Origin: Sialis fuliginosa
Taxonomy: Eukaryota > Arthropoda > Insecta > Megaloptera > Sialidae
DNA: 64,000 nucleotides
Reading direction: 5' to 3'
NCBI GenBank assembly: GCA_961205875.1
Contig: OY540812.1
Location: forward strand, 19,840,001 to 19,904,000
The notes below the pieces were generated by a model that saw nothing but the letters and a program-made list of their open reading frames with translations, was not told where the DNA came from and did no database searches. The translations under genes and the position numbers were made by a program. Positions 33,319-47,180 of this stretch are shown piece by piece. Numbering within the stretch: position 1 is the stretch's first letter; each line of letters begins with the position of its first letter.

Positions 33319-36300
33319 CATACGCACTGCATTTCGTTAGAGCGAGAGGTTGACATTGAATAATATATTATCAGAATGAATGAGATGATGGGTTACTAAA
33401 AATCAGGTATTTCTTCGAGGATATGAAAAGTAACCTGACATTTTAAACAAGTAAATAAGTTTTTCTAATCAATTTTAGATTGTTTTATAGGTGTGTGTAA
33501 AAAAGTCAAGCAAAAAACCTTTTCTATAGTTTTTACCGAATAAAAATTATTCACATCTTTATAATATCTTATTTTTGTCTCGAGTGATTTGGCAATTTTT
33601 ATAAACATAATAAAATATTAATATCTTATATTACGTCAATGAAGAACCTCAAAATCGTTTTTAAGTAAGCAAATAATAAATACCAATGCGATAAAAAATC
33701 TATATGCGATGCAGAGCACCAAATAATACAATATATCCATTATACAACAAGGAAAGAGGAAAACAAAAGCAAAACCTGTAGGAAAAAAACCCTGCAGAAA
33801 GAATATAGCGAACTAATAAGAAATAAAATGGCCTACACACACATTATAGAATACACAAAAAACTGCAATATAAAACTATAAATGTTAAAAAAAAACTTTT
33901 CCATCCATATACTAAAGTGAACCTAACCCTCAAATCCCATGTATCAGGCCCCTTAACACCTATGAACCTTTGATGATTGGCCCATCAGCAAACTCTCATT
34001 CCGTCAGACATCCCTTGTAAACAACCCTTCATAAAATAAAATCAAACCAACCGACAAGAAATGCATCTCATCATCATCAAATAAATGATTTGAGCCAATA
34101 TCATTTATTAATATAAACATTAAAGAAATTCTCTAAAATAATAACCATTTTAAAATAGTAAATAATAGTTTTCTTTTCTATACTTCGAATGTATTCTTAA
34201 GCCCTATATGTATATTATTGTTTTTTTTATTTTCTACCAACGCCTCATTAAAAACTAGAATATATATTTCTATAAAAAATAATATAGGTACCTACAAATA
34301 AACGCGGAAGCCTTAAAGCTAATAAAAGTACCTAGTACGTTTTTTTTTAGTTTCCAAATTCGAAATTAACAGTGCCTATTTAAACTTGTTCTAGAAAATT
34401 GAAATATAATAAAAGTAAAAGTATTAAAAAATGAAATGAATATATAGGGAAATAATTTTCAAAAGTATTGTTTTATTCGGCACGTGATTTGTTTTAGTTG
34501 TTTAAAAATTATAGACTATATAATTTTTATAGTTTTTAATTAGTAAGATAATTATGAATTTGATAACAGATTTTATTATACATTACATATTTACGTCATT
34601 TTACAGTCGTAAAATTACCAAAAAAAAAAGAAATTATATCCGTTATCATGTGTACGAATATTTATAATATTAAAATTATTTTCACAATAATGTGATAATT
34701 TTATGACGTTCATATATAAAAAAAATATTACACATAATTAGAAATATAATAATTTTTATAGTTATTTTGCGATAATATTGGGATAATTTTGGCAAAATGT
34801 ATGTCACCACCAATACTGGATTTAAGTAGTCACATTTAACTCTTGCTTTGACCCGCATAGCCAGAAAAAGTACTTTCAAAATAAAAAGAAATATTCTGAA
34901 AGAATAAAAGCTATATAATTTTAACTCTTTTTGAATTTTAATAAGATTATTTGAATCGTTTGGAATCCTACATTTTTACGCCTAATACTTTTTGGGAAAA
35001 GCTAAGAATTCTTAACTTTAGACACCAGTAAAAGTATTTAAACATTAAATAAGGATTGTGTATTTATTAGAGTATAAATATTACAAAAAAGGAGACTTAA
35101 TAAAAATCATTTAAAACAATTTTGAATAAAAAAATTGGACATTGTAATTGACGAAAATTCAAATCGGCATTCTCTACAATAGTAAGATGCGAATATACAA
35201 TGAATTTAACTTATAATTCTGTTTTCCATTCTTTTTTCCTAATATATGCCACAATGTAATTTGGTCGGAGTATTGGGAGAGGGGAATTTATTCAGCTGGA
35301 AACATCTCCATTGGAATCACCACTTCTATGAAACTATTCTTATTTTATAATCTGGTACTGATTAAATTACATCCTTTTTAGCAACCTAAAATACTTAAAG
35401 TGTTAATCCCTTTTCTCAATTGATATTTCCACGTATGGATAATTCGAGTAAAAGTCAGTTCAATCTTGTATCCAGCTTACATAATATATGTACAATGACC
35501 ATATTACCACGTGATGTTTTCCTATTATTGTCATTGGACATGAACTTGACAGAAGAATATAAAATAATCTATTTTATCAGTACTTGACAGGTACTTGAAA
35601 TTATGATATTCACATAAATAATCATGTGAATATTATTTACTATTATTTGTTTTAGAACGCTAGACTTTAAACTTGAGATTTTAAAGTACCCCATTTAATA
35701 GATAATATAACCAATTAAAACTACATTTTTAAATCAATTTTAACAATATTAAATCGATTCAAATGATCGGCAAAATTGGAATTAGAATCGAACTGGGAAA
35801 ATTGTTGCACATCTTTCAATTCTAAGATTTCAATCGGTGAAAAAGCATTTTTGATTAAAAAAAACACTTATTTTAAAATTCAATTTAGAAAACTTAGCAT
35901 CACATTTTAAAATATTTTAAAGTTTGTTCAAGAAGTCGATTGATAATTTTTTCATACCAGAGTACTTTTTAAAACAAAAACGAATCGTTCGGTATTTCAT
36001 ATTTCTTCAATAATTCAGAAACATTTCGATAATTGTTTGGGCTTATACATTTATCAAAGCGTGAGCAATTTTTTTTTCAATAAATAAAAACTATGGTACT
36101 AACGATCCAATTTTTAAAACGAAAGTGTTATATTTAATAAAAAAATACCTATAAATGTTATCTATAAAAATTTCATACTAAGTACATACTAATAATATTA
36201 TGTATTTATTATTCGAACAATTTATATGTGAGTCATTATACTATATACAAATGCTTTAATAAAAATAGAATTGCTTGAGTAAAACTATTACTAATAATAA

Positions 36301-36660
36301 AATAACAAATAAATTTTTAAATATTAGTATTTACTTATACGAGAACAAAAATCAATAAATATCACATCAGGTGATATTTATTGAAAAGTGAAAGATTAAT
36401 TTTCAAGTTATTTACGTACTTAAAATATTAAAATCTTCTTGCATGATTATTTAAAAAAAACTCGTTTTTCACACCTATGTCAATACATACATATTACAGT
36501 CAATATCATTAACTGATTTTTGCAATTACATGTAAAACTTCGTAATATATTATTGGTATCAAAATAATACCTATATGAAAATGTATTATATAATAAATGT
36601 ATAAATAATAAATTCATCAAAGGTAATTAATTATTAAACAATTTAAATAAAAACCGGATA
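33319..36660. other. Intergenic DNA upstream of PEPCK
   Basis: AT-rich (about three quarters A+T by eye) with only short spurious frames and homopolymer runs. I see no gene, RNA or recognisable repeat end. Confidence 0.5.
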
Positions 36661-36664
36661 AATT

Positions 36665-37170
36665 GCTTGGCATTGGTTAACCATTTAATTTTTATACAAT
36701 TTTACTAAAAAATGTTAGTTCGTAATTTTTCGTATATTTTTAATTTCTTGACAAAAAATAGTCGAGTAAATATCAATTTAAAAAACAAAACACGATTTTT
36801 TAAAGCAAATTGAGATAAATCTTTATTAGATAATATTTTACAACAAACATTGTGGTGACCTATATTATAGGAAATTAAATGCTCTACAAAAAAGATTCTA
36901 TAAAATTTTCACGTAACATGTGCCGTCCTTAAGATATCTTGAAAAAAAAAACGATTTGGATGATTTTGAAATGGCAAAGTTTCATTAATATCGGTTCAGT
37001 GGTTCCTGAGTTATGTGTGTGACAAGGATTCAGGGACAGACAGACAGACAAACAGACAGATACGGAACAAAAAGTGTTTATCTTGACCTGAAACAATTTT
37101 TTTGTCTCATAATAAAACGATCCTGAAGCTTATCGTATCTTCGATATTGCAAAGAAGCAAAATTATAAGG
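36665..37170. repeat. Interspersed repeat family B, copy 1
   Basis: Shares ggcattggttaaccatttaa, ttgtggtgacctatattata and gtttcattaatatcggttca with 42808-43370, and includes a (gaca)n tract at 37036-37060. The phrase 'tcggttcagtggttc(c)tgagttat' followed by gacagacag is common in insect transposon-derived repeats; class not determined. Confidence 0.5.
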
Positions 37171-37738
37171 AAATAATAACAAAGGAACATCTTAAAGTTT
37201 TTCAATCATATTTATAAGAATAAAACCCAGTAATTTTACAACACAATTACCAATAATACAGTCATACAGAGTTGTCGTACATGCATGATGGAAAATACAG
37301 TTTTTAAATAGTTTAACTAAAACCATTTCCTACAATTTCTTCGTAGAATTGGTAAGTGGCGCGAGCGTAATAGAAAATTAGTGTTTGTATTTTACGTACC
37401 TACATATGTACTAGTTTCTTTTAAATTTACAACTACATAATATATACTATAATTGATGCATAATAATAAATCAATTATAAATTTATAGATATATGTATTT
37501 ATATCGCTCAAATGTATCGCATAAAATTTAACTGGCGAATACATTTTAAAATTAGATTCGTGAATCAATCAGTTATACCAATGTCACTATGTTAACTTCT
37601 TATTTTCTTATAAATTGTGCAATTTTTTGTACTAGAATATTTTATAAAAAAAAACCTAGAAAATAATAAATATAACATTTGTATATTTCCCATTTAATCA
37701 TATTTTTATAGTCTTCTTAAATTCAAATACAAAATTAT

Positions 37739-38160
37739 CAAATTATTTATCTACTATATATAACGAAGTGCCCTGACTGACTGATAATCATTTTTTTGAC
37801 CATTTCCACTCATCGGAGAACCTTGAAATTTGGTATATACATTCCTTGGGGGTAAAAAATAACAACTAGTGGGCCTTTTTTGAAAAAGTTCATAAATGGG
37901 GTGACAAGGGGCCCCCAATTTTTCAAAAAAAAAGTTAGAATTTTTTTATTATTTTTTCTATATTCCTTGGGTGATATAATGTAAAGTTCAAATTTCAGAT
38001 TTAAAAAAAATGAAAAAAAAAGGAAAAAAAAAGTTTTGATGTAAAAAAGTATCAAAACGAAAACCGATATTAGATTTTTTTAATTTTTTTTAAATACTTT
38101 GGTTAATTGACAACCATGAACCCGTGTCTGATTTTTGAAAAAGATATGTTAAAGAGGAGA
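37739..38160. repeat. Possible Helitron-type fragment
   Basis: Starts tctactatatataacgaagtg followed by a gaaatttggtatatac-type block, like the 5' ends of insect Helitron-like elements. It contains repeated ccttggg and long A runs. No 3' hairpin/CTRRT found. Confidence 0.35.
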
Positions 38161-39088
38161 AAATAAATAAAATACGTTTACATATAATGCGCTTTAAGCA
38201 TTTACTAAATTAATTGCAAATGTCGTAACTATGGATACATTATATTTTATTGATTATTTTTAAAAATTTTAAATGTCAGTGGCCATTTAAAATTTTGAAG
38301 TGAACAATAAAATATAACAAAAAAGAAATATAAAGAGCATAACGAACGAAAAAATATGCACAACTCTAATGTAATAAATAATTTAAATTTGACAAAAAAA
38401 TTGAAGACAAACAATTACAGCATTCGGACACAATTCGACCAACATTCGGCGATAGATATGTGTTCCCGGTACAAATAAAAATTAAGTAGGTATATAATGA
38501 CATTTTTTAAATCTTAAGTCATTGAATTATCAATATTTTTACTTTCATAGGTATAGGTATTTTATTATATTTATTTGTAATCATAAATATCAGAAGAATT
38601 TATATAATTTCAAATTAACATTGTAATTTTAAATGATATTATTTTAATTGTTGTTTGAAACTGTATATCTGTCATCTTTACCCAATGTACTAACCTAAAA
38701 TGTACATTTACAAAATTAAAACAAGATGTTGATTTATTGCAAATTGTTACGAAAGCTTCATTCAATTGACAAGACCTATATTTGATTGTAATTAATTAAT
38801 TAATTGTACAAAGGGTGTACGAGTAACTACAAGAGCTAATAATGTATTTATATAGACACATTGATGAATTTTTGAAAGACACGAGCAGAAAAACCAAAAA
38901 TGAAATTATTTTTAATATTCATAAAATGTTCAAATCATGTAAGTACATGATGTAATACAATACATGTACCAGAAGTCATAAAATAATTTTTTGTCGTTGT
39001 CATATCAGAAACAAATGTCATAATATGTATTTAGTATGCAATATATTTTCATACGACAAGAGTTGAAAACGCATCGTAAACAAATATA

Positions 39089-39377
39089 CAGGTAATCCTC
39101 GACTTATAATTGTCTTTGTCTCTTTCTTACATGCACATATTACATAAATGAAACAAACAGTTCCGGGAATTTCCCAAAAATGTAATTTATTATTATTTAT
39201 GTAGATATTTTTGGGAACCCGCAACTGTTTGTTATGTATAGAAAATGTGATTCGCTTCACATCAAGGAAAACGTCCAAAGCAAAAATATGTACATATTGT
39301 ACGTGTTAACTTACAACTTATTCTATTTATGATCGATGTTTAGAAACCTATCTCGGTTGTAAGTCGAGGAATACCTG
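39089..39377. mobile_element. Tigger/pogo-like MITE, 289 bp, TA duplication
   Basis: CAGGTAATCCTCGACTTATAA and TTGTAAGTCGAGGAATACCTG are inverted ends with TA outside each. The CAGG.A.NCCTCG motif resembles Tigger-type ends. An internal pair aacagttccgggaatttccc / gggaacccgcaactgtt forms a second hairpin. Confidence 0.65.
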
Positions 39378-40521
39378 TACTACGATATATAACGTATGTC
39401 TTATCAGTTTAAGCGTAAAAAATATCAAAGTTAATATTCAATGTTTTTAAATGCTGCGAGAAGTTCAAACATGCTTGACTGATTTAAATTTACTTTTTTC
39501 CTTATTTTATATATTACTTACAAAATAACCAAGACGTTCCATTAAAATTTCAGGATTTGTGAAGTGTTCTGTCGTAGGAAAAGTTTAGGAAGCACTGTTC
39601 TACATCATACTTCAATATCAACCAAATTGAGTTATTGAGGGTAAAAAATATATTGAAAAAACCTCATAGATAAACCATATTTAGTTTGTGCAATAAAGTT
39701 TTAACAGGTACGATTTTTCTAAAATATCTTAAAATTAATAAAATTAAAATTGATAAAAGCCCAGCTCTAATGAATAAATAAGAAAGCACTCCGTCACAGC
39801 ACTATATTATTCCGTCGCGGGAAAGTACCTACCATATAGGCCAGTCAGGATCCACTCAGGGCTAGCTACGTCACTGGTTACGATACTATATTATTGTTGG
39901 TTACGATATTTCATAAAACAGATATCGGTGCTTAGAATACATTGTCTGGAGGAATACGATAAAAGTTTTAACAGATTTTTTAGCGGAAAAGAGAATTTTG
40001 TTGCTTATATATGAGATTTTTAGAATCGATAACTCAATTTCGCAAAAAGTGTATCTTACGATACTTTGCCTTGGAGGGGACGATATAGAAATAATTTAAC
40101 CAGGTATGTTATAATTTAGGTATATAAAAACATAGTACCTAGCCATGGAATACGGAATTTTATAATTTACGGTTTCAATATTTTATTTTATTAATTTAGG
40201 TTACTATGATTATGTCTCTTTAAAATATTTTGTCGAACAATTAAATGATTTTTGACACATATTAACAATTAAATATTTTGAAATGCCTATATTGATTGAA
40301 AATTTAAATATGAAGAAACATTTCACTTCTATGAAAGGTAAAATATCGAAATTAATTATTAGGTTTGGTGTAAATTTTTCGAAACACAATTTTTCGAATC
40401 ACAATTTTTCAAATCAAAATTCTTCGAATGAACAATTTTTCGAAAAATTTAAGTTTTATTGTTCAAATTTTAATTAGTTAATAAAATATTAAGTAAAGTA
40501 ATATTTGGACATTTTACGATA

Positions 40522-41476
40522 TCCATACTAATATTATAAATGCGAAAGTGTGTTTGTCTGTCTGTTTTCTGTTTGTTACCTTTTCACGGCTAAACCGCTT
40601 TACCGATTTTGATGAAATTTGGCAGTGAGATAGCTTGCATCCCGAGGACGGACATAGGCTATTTCGTATCTTAAAAATTCAACCCCTAAGAAATTGCAAG
40701 GGGGTAGAAATTTTTTAATTTTTTTTAGTAATTATTATTTTACCCCCCGATACATATGAAGGGTTGTAAGTGGTTTTATTCGATCCGGCGGGAAAAATAC
40801 CACGGGGGCGTAGGTTTTAGGGGGCAAAACAACCCTCTATCTCGCATAGGAGCCGAGATATTTACGATTTTGTATAATGAAAGAAAACTAAAAATAAGCA
40901 AAATTTAATATTTTACCCCCTGTCACATATGAAGAGTTGTAATTGATTACATTCGATCTGGCGGGCAAAAATACTACGGAAGAGGGATTATTAGGGGGAC
41001 AAAACAACCCCTTATCTTACATAGGAGTCGCGACTTCTATTATAAATGCGAAAGTGTATCTCTCAGTCTGTCTATTTGTTACCTGTTCACGACTAAACTG
41101 CTTTACCGATTTTGATGAAATTTGGCAGTGAGATGGCTTACATCCCGAGGACGGATTAAGGCTATTTCGTATCTCGAAAATTCAACCTCTAAGTAATTGA
41201 AAGGGGGAGGAAAATTTTTAATTTTTTTTAGTAATTAATATTTTACCCGTTACATATGAAGGGTTGTAAGTGGTTTTATTCGATCCAGCGGGAAAAATAC
41301 CACGGGGGCGGGGGTTTTAAGGCGGAAAAACCCCTCTATCTCGCATAGGAGCCGAGACATTTACGATTTTGTATAATTGAAGAAAACTAAAAATAAGATA
41401 AATTTAATATTTTACCCCCTGTCACATATGAAGGGTTTCGAAATCCACGCGAGCGAAGTCGCGGGTAGCAGCTAGT
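40522..41476. mobile_element. Helitron-like element with two tandem units
   Basis: Two direct units (from about 40534 and 41040, period about 506 bp) share attataaatgcgaaagtg, gctttaccgattttgatgaa, catcccgaggacgga and cgatcc(g/a)gcgggaaaaatacc. The 3' end has the hairpin cgcgagcgaagtcgcg followed by CTAGT at 41472-41476, matching the Helitron 3' rule. No RepHel coding region. Confidence 0.6.
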
Positions 41477-41872
41477 ATAAGTATAAACGATAGATTTTAT
41501 AAACGGATGCATATATAGTCATATTTCCGGTTAAAATTATATCATTTAGATTCTCTAGAATATGTTTTTTAATTAAAATCATTTTAATTATTGTGTAGTC
41601 TTCCTATTCATATACATTTTTGGGGAAACATATTTCAATTCTTATAATATATGTATTATCTAATTATAAGTAGAAATGCAATTAGAAGGAAAAAAAACAT
41701 TTATTTGAATTTTGATTCAAAATCGTGACTGGCAAAAAATGTCATAATAAATTTTATAAACAAGAACAATTCATTTCGAACTAGATAGATAAATAGATTT
41801 AACTAATATTTCCTTGTTTTATTTTATATTTACATAACAACATCCATAATTTTGTATGTACGTGGTACAGTG

Positions 41873-42600
41873 TAGAGCTGGGCGCGGGCCGTGAATTTTT
41901 CGGGTCACGTTGGGTCACGGCCGTGACCCGACGTGACGTGAGCGATTTTCAAATATTGAATCGTGAGCGGGCGTGATCGTGAGTCAAATTAAAACAGTCG
42001 GGCGTGACCGTGCGTGAGTACATTTTTCTCGTGCGTGAGTTCGTGAGTATATTTTGAAGATAATTTTTTTATAAACTTATTTGATATTTTTTTTAATATC
42101 TGAACTAATAATGCATAAATATAATAATGTTTTAAAACGAATTTTGACATTAAAACATATAGTATGAAAAATAAATGTTATTTTAGGAAGCATTTTCACA
42201 TGGTCAGTATTGCCAACTATATCAGAACACCAAAAAAAGATTTAAAAATGCATTGTAGCTTTATTTTATTATTGTTTTGTTTGTAATTTCTTTTACTAGA
42301 ATGCAGTTTAGAAGAAATAATATGAATATAAAATACACACAATATATTGCACGTAAAAACATAAATTTTCATCATTTCAAAATTTAATTTACAACAATTA
42401 CATTAAATCGGGTCACGCGCGTGACCCGTCGTGCGTGACCCGTCGTGCGTGATCGGGCGTGAGTAAAAAAATAGTATCCGTGAGCGTGCGTGATCGTGAA
42501 TACTTTTTTTTGTAACCGTGAGTGAGTGGGCGTGACTAAAATTTTTTCTCTCGTGAGCGTGCGTGATCGTGAGCAAAAATTACTCACGCGCCCAGCTCTA
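41873..42600. mobile_element. hAT-like MITE with GTGACC/GTGCGTGA array
   Basis: 728 bp, TAGAGCTGGGCGCG..CGCGCCCAGCTCTA, flanked by perfect gtacagtg at 41865-41872 and 42601-42608. Both ends are filled with degenerate gtgacccg, gtgagcg and gtgcgtgatcg repeats in inverted orientation around an AT-rich centre. Confidence 0.8.
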
Positions 42601-42807
42601 GTACAGTGCATCAATTTTTAAACAACAGTGTGATTTTTTTATTCTATATATAAACAAGAATCTTGATTAAAGCAATTTTTTTATTAACAGGTATTGGAGG
42701 CAAATATTTATTTTACATAATGTGTGTCTGTGTATGTATCTTTTCAGGTTGCTTAGAAAAATATGAACCAAATTTAAAAAAACATCTCCCAAGTGCTTCT
42801 TCGTGCC

Positions 42808-43370
42808 TGGCATTGACTAGCCATTTAATTTTTATACAATTACACTAAAAAATATTAGTTCGAAGACGTATATTTTTTTTTTTTGACAATTTTAATCTAA
42901 ATGTAAATTTTGCTATGCAAACGTCAAAATGACTTTTTGAAAAAATTGAGAAAAATCTTTGTAAGTGAATATTTTACAACAAACGTTGTGGTGACCTATA
43001 TTATAGGAAATTGAATGCTCCACAAGAAAGATAATATTTAGACATAAAGATTAATATTTTCACGTAACGTGTTTTTCTTGAGATATCTTCAAAAAATAAT
43101 TATTTTGGGGTGTCACCCCTCTCCCTTATACACGATTTTAATAATGTTGAAATGGGACCATCCTTAAGCCAGACCCAACCAACCAATCAAGTTTCATTAA
43201 TATCGGTTCAGTGATTCATGAGTTATGCGTGCGACACGGATCGAAAAGTGTTTGTCTTGATTTGAAATAGAAAGATCAAGTTAAAATTTTGAAATCGGAG
43301 AACAATTTTTTTCTCATTTTAAAACCATCACAAAGCTTCTCGTATCTTCGATATCGCGAGGAAGCAAGAA
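42808..43370. repeat. Interspersed repeat family B, copy 2
   Basis: Collinear with 36665-37170 but includes an extra block around ggggtgtcacccctctccc and lacks the gaca tract, ending tcgtatcttcgatatcgcgaggaagc. A third, truncated copy begins near 47050 and is cut by family P copy 5. Confidence 0.5.
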
Positions 43371-43997
43371 ATGCTTATTTTAAAAGCATTGTTGGTAATA
43401 TATAGTTATCATTATTAAATGCTCGGTTTCAGTATCAAACAGTTATTTACTAGAATATAGCAACTGATAACTTCCTTTTACTGGTTGTATTTCTATTTGG
43501 AGTATTCGAAACATATGACTAAACTAGACTATTTTGAAATATTGGTATCTAAAATACTTATGCTCCAAACCGTTTAAAATAAAGTAGTGGTAACTATTAT
43601 TTGTTAAACCAGACATAAATCTATAAATTTAAGATTTATTGCGAATTGTCCGAAATTATGAAGTGATTTTCTTACATATTTGAGTTAAATTAAGTTTCAA
43701 ATATAAAAGATATTATTCGAAAAGATCCTATTTTACTCAAGACTAAGTTTAATGTCAGAACGCTGTATTAACAGTCTAAATATATTTAGCTAGCAAAAAA
43801 ACTTTAGAGGGCAATATACCATCCTGGCAATAATATTTTTCTAATAACGTGCAAAAAATTCACTAAACCATTAATGGAAAACAAGTCGATGTGATAATTA
43901 ATAGCTGTGTTATCTGCGAGGGGCTTGGCCCAGGGAATCATATGTTACCGACCTAGCAACAGAACGTGTTATCAACAGAGCCAGCTACTACTGGTAC

Positions 43998-44060
43998 CGC
44001 CGCGGTGGTCTGGTGGTAAGGCATTCGCCTGATATCGCCAAGGTCTACGGTCTAATGTCA
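43998..44060 (+). repeat. tRNA-like fragment, probable SINE head
   Basis: cgcggtggtctggtggtaag has an A-box-like TGGTCTGGTGG and a tRNA-like start. The expected B box (GGTTCGANNCC) is replaced by ggtctacggtc, so this is a pseudo-tRNA or SINE remnant, not a functional tRNA. A ctctcgatttgttgtgagtt tail follows. Confidence 0.4.
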
Positions 44061-44904
44061 CTTAAAATCACTCTCGATTTGTTGTGAGTTGTGATCATCC
44101 TCTCGTATAAAAAAAATATGTTACTATGAGATTTAAAAATATACTTCTACGTTATATAACTTGAATTAATCTTTCTATCAAATTGGTAAAAAAAGTTATA
44201 AATAAAGAAATACATATATAAATTATTTAATATTAATATATTACTTTTGATATTTGAATAGTTAAGAAGACAAAACGACTAAATTTCCAGAAAAATATGT
44301 TCTCAATAATTAATTAATTTTAGTTTCTTTACCTACGACTTACTTATATATCAATTTTAACCTCATATATTTTAAATTACATTATAATTATAAAAACCTA
44401 TTTTCAATAGTTAATTTTGTTATTTTGACTAATAAAAAAATCATATGTTATAGTTATAATTTTATAATTATGCTTGGAGGAGATGGACGGAAATCAGAAT
44501 TATACATTTTAAAAAATAAAATCAATATTGTAAAGAAAAGATAAGTGAGAGATTTGAAAGTAACACTAGTAATTTGAGATTACAAATATTTTTTAAACTG
44601 GAATATGAATTCCTTAAAAAAATGTTATAGAAATAATATTTTTAAAAGACAATGTTTTGAAGACATACATTAATTTTCTTGAATCAATTCTAATCTCACA
44701 AAATACTGAACCGATTTGGATGAAACTTCTGCTAACGTGTTACATCTCGATATCATGTTAGATGGGTAAGTATTAAAAAACTATGAATCAAGTCGGAGAA
44801 AAATTTCGTCTAGATCACATACATATTATTATAATGTGTTACGCTAACAAACATAACAAAGATAATATTATATTAAAATGACGTACGGAAGAATTTATGT
44901 GTGT

Positions 44905-45285
44905 ATTCTTTCCCCATTGGCCTATGTCATAGCTTTGGATCTAAAGAAAATTTTCCCAAAAGTTCAGACTTGTAGATCAAACCTGTGAAAGGCGCACAGT
45001 TTTTTTCATTAACATGAGAAAAATGACTTTTTTACTTATTGTTAGGTACACGTGAATAGCTAGTTGAAAAAATGTATTTTTTAATATCAACAATATTTTG
45101 TAGAGAATTAAATTTCCTACAAAAAGATCCCGAATGCTCAATTCATAGATCCAGTATTTTTATAGATATGTTCGTTTAAACATTATCATAAAATTGTAAA
45201 ATTTTCAAAATCCAATTTTCTTTAGTTCCAAAGTTAAAACATAGGCCAATGGGACCGAAAAAAACACCCTACATTTGTATGTACC
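44905..45285. repeat. Inverted-repeat MITE
   Basis: Left arm ccccattggcctatgtcatagctttgg and right arm ccaaagttaaaacataggccaatggg are inverted with nearby ctaaagaaaatttt/aattttctttag. About 380 bp. Target duplication not resolved. Confidence 0.5.
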
Positions 45286-46548
45286 AGACCTAACATACAC
45301 CTAGTTATTAAAATGATATTCGTAGTTACTTACAAATGGTTAATTTGAAGCAGTCTGGAAAGTTTAGACTAATCTAATAAAAAAACATAATAAAAAAATG
45401 AAAAAGTAGACCATATATTTTCTTATTTCTTAATCATTAAATAATTAATATCATTATCTGTATTATTATAATATATTTTGTTTTCTTTTTTTGACACGTT
45501 CAATACTCTATGGAGTCAGTGAATAAATAATTCTTATTATTTATTATTATTATTACATATTTTCAAGAATGCAAGAATTGGGTCGAAAGAGCAGGAAATT
45601 TGAAGATATCACCATTAATTTGAGATAAAAGATAAAAACCCATATTTTTCAAACTGGAATATGCAGTCTTAATTTTAAAAAAATATTATTAAAATTTATT
45701 TTGTTATTGCCATAATTATATAATATATACTATTTATAAACTTTAGTATTTACAACTGGAAAAAATAAAAATAAGACTATAAAAAAACCCGAGCATAAAC
45801 AAAAACTTATCCTTTCGTCAATATTGTTTAAATATTTTCTACTCTATTCCAGATTACTTCAGATAACTTTCTTGCGTTGTTTGACGTAGGTTTTGTATAT
45901 AATATAACGAGTAAATACGCGAATAACAATTAACGTATTTGTATAAATAATATACATGTTGTTCGTTTTATAAATCTTGATAATTTTAAAACCAACGTGA
46001 ATTATTTGCAACAATAATAATAGTTATATTATCATATCAAATAAACATATATTATTTCAATATTTGTGTCAATGTTTGTTCTGTAAATATTATTTGATTA
46101 TTAAATTATTTGCTTTATAATAATTGGCCGACTATTGAATTTATATACATACATAGGTACTATTCCGGTTATGGAATATTCTTTTGTCATTTGAAACTAA
46201 CGTAAATTTGTTATGACGTCTAAATGTCTGTACATAATGTGTAACATGTAAATAATTTATATACATATTACACTAGGTATATTTTGTATAACATTTGATC
46301 TTTTTATCTGAGTCAGGATTTAACCGTTTTCATAAAATAAATACAATAATTGAATCAAATTAATACAGAAACCGGAAGTAGCACTCTGAATTTCCGTGAA
46401 AAAAGTATAGCCCCCTTTCAATATTACAAGAGAATATAATAATGGACTAATTGGGTAGAAAAATTGACAGATAGAGCTGAAAGTCCGTTACTTATATATA
46501 ATAGGTAAGAACATCAGATTTTACATTTAATTTATTTTAATTTATGCT

Positions 46549-46653
46549 TTGAGGCTTCTGCGATGATCTTGATATGAATCTTGGCTTCTGGGTATAAGCC
46601 GCATTGATTTGATCGTTCTATCAGTCAATATTTCGTCATAAATTACAGTGGAC
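46549..46653. mobile_element. Short retroposon family P, copy 4 (diverged, truncated)
   Basis: gaggcttctgcgatgatctt, ggcttctgggtataagccgc and attacagtggaca match family P with several changes. The right end is missing and is replaced by an A-rich run. Confidence 0.5.
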
Positions 46654-47108
46654 AAAAAAAATGAGAATAAATTTAATTTCATAGAAAATTTTTCATTTTA
46701 TCGACGAAATTTTGAATTGTAGATAATAAAAAATAAATTAAAAAATAGACCAAAATTTTTTTTGGATATATCTGAAGTGGGGATTTATTTTACGAGACGT
46801 AGTATTAAAAAGAGAACTTTGAATGAGTTCGTATTTTATATTCAGTTGCCATCACCACCAAAAAGTAACTACAATATTAAATTAATTTAAATGCTTTAGA
46901 TTAGTAGCTTGCAAAATACTTTATCCAAAATTACAATTATGTTTATTATTTATATGGTTTTATGTATATAACTTTTAATGCATTAAAACACCTGCCAAGT
47001 AAATGCACAGTGCTTCGTTGTGCTAAATAAAAAAAAAAGTGTTCAGATAAATTTCCTAGCATTGGTTAACTATTTAAATTTTATACAATTTTAATAAAAA
47101 AATATTAG

Positions 47109-47180
47109 TCTTGAGGATTCCGAAGTGAACTTGATACGGATCTTGGCTTCTGGGTGTAAGCCCCGTCGATTTGGTCGTGG
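47109..47180. mobile_element. Short retroposon family P, copy 5 (5' fragment)
   Basis: About 70 bp matching the first half of the unit (ggcttctgggtgtaagcc, gtcgatttggtcgtg). It interrupts a copy of repeat family B that begins near 47050. Confidence 0.5.

Noticed and set aside
37739-38160. CRISPR-like or tandem array from repeated ccttggg strings
   Set aside because: Irregular spacing, no spacers, eukaryotic context; better explained as a Helitron-type fragment.
42384-42614. 76-codon minus-strand frame rich in Arg/Thr/His
   Set aside because: It is the translation of the GTGACC/GTGCGTGA array of a hAT-like MITE, not a gene.
43998-44060. Functional tRNA gene
   Set aside because: An A-box-like motif is present, but the B box is degenerate and no acceptor/anticodon/T-arm cloverleaf closes; kept only as a SINE/pseudo-tRNA remnant.
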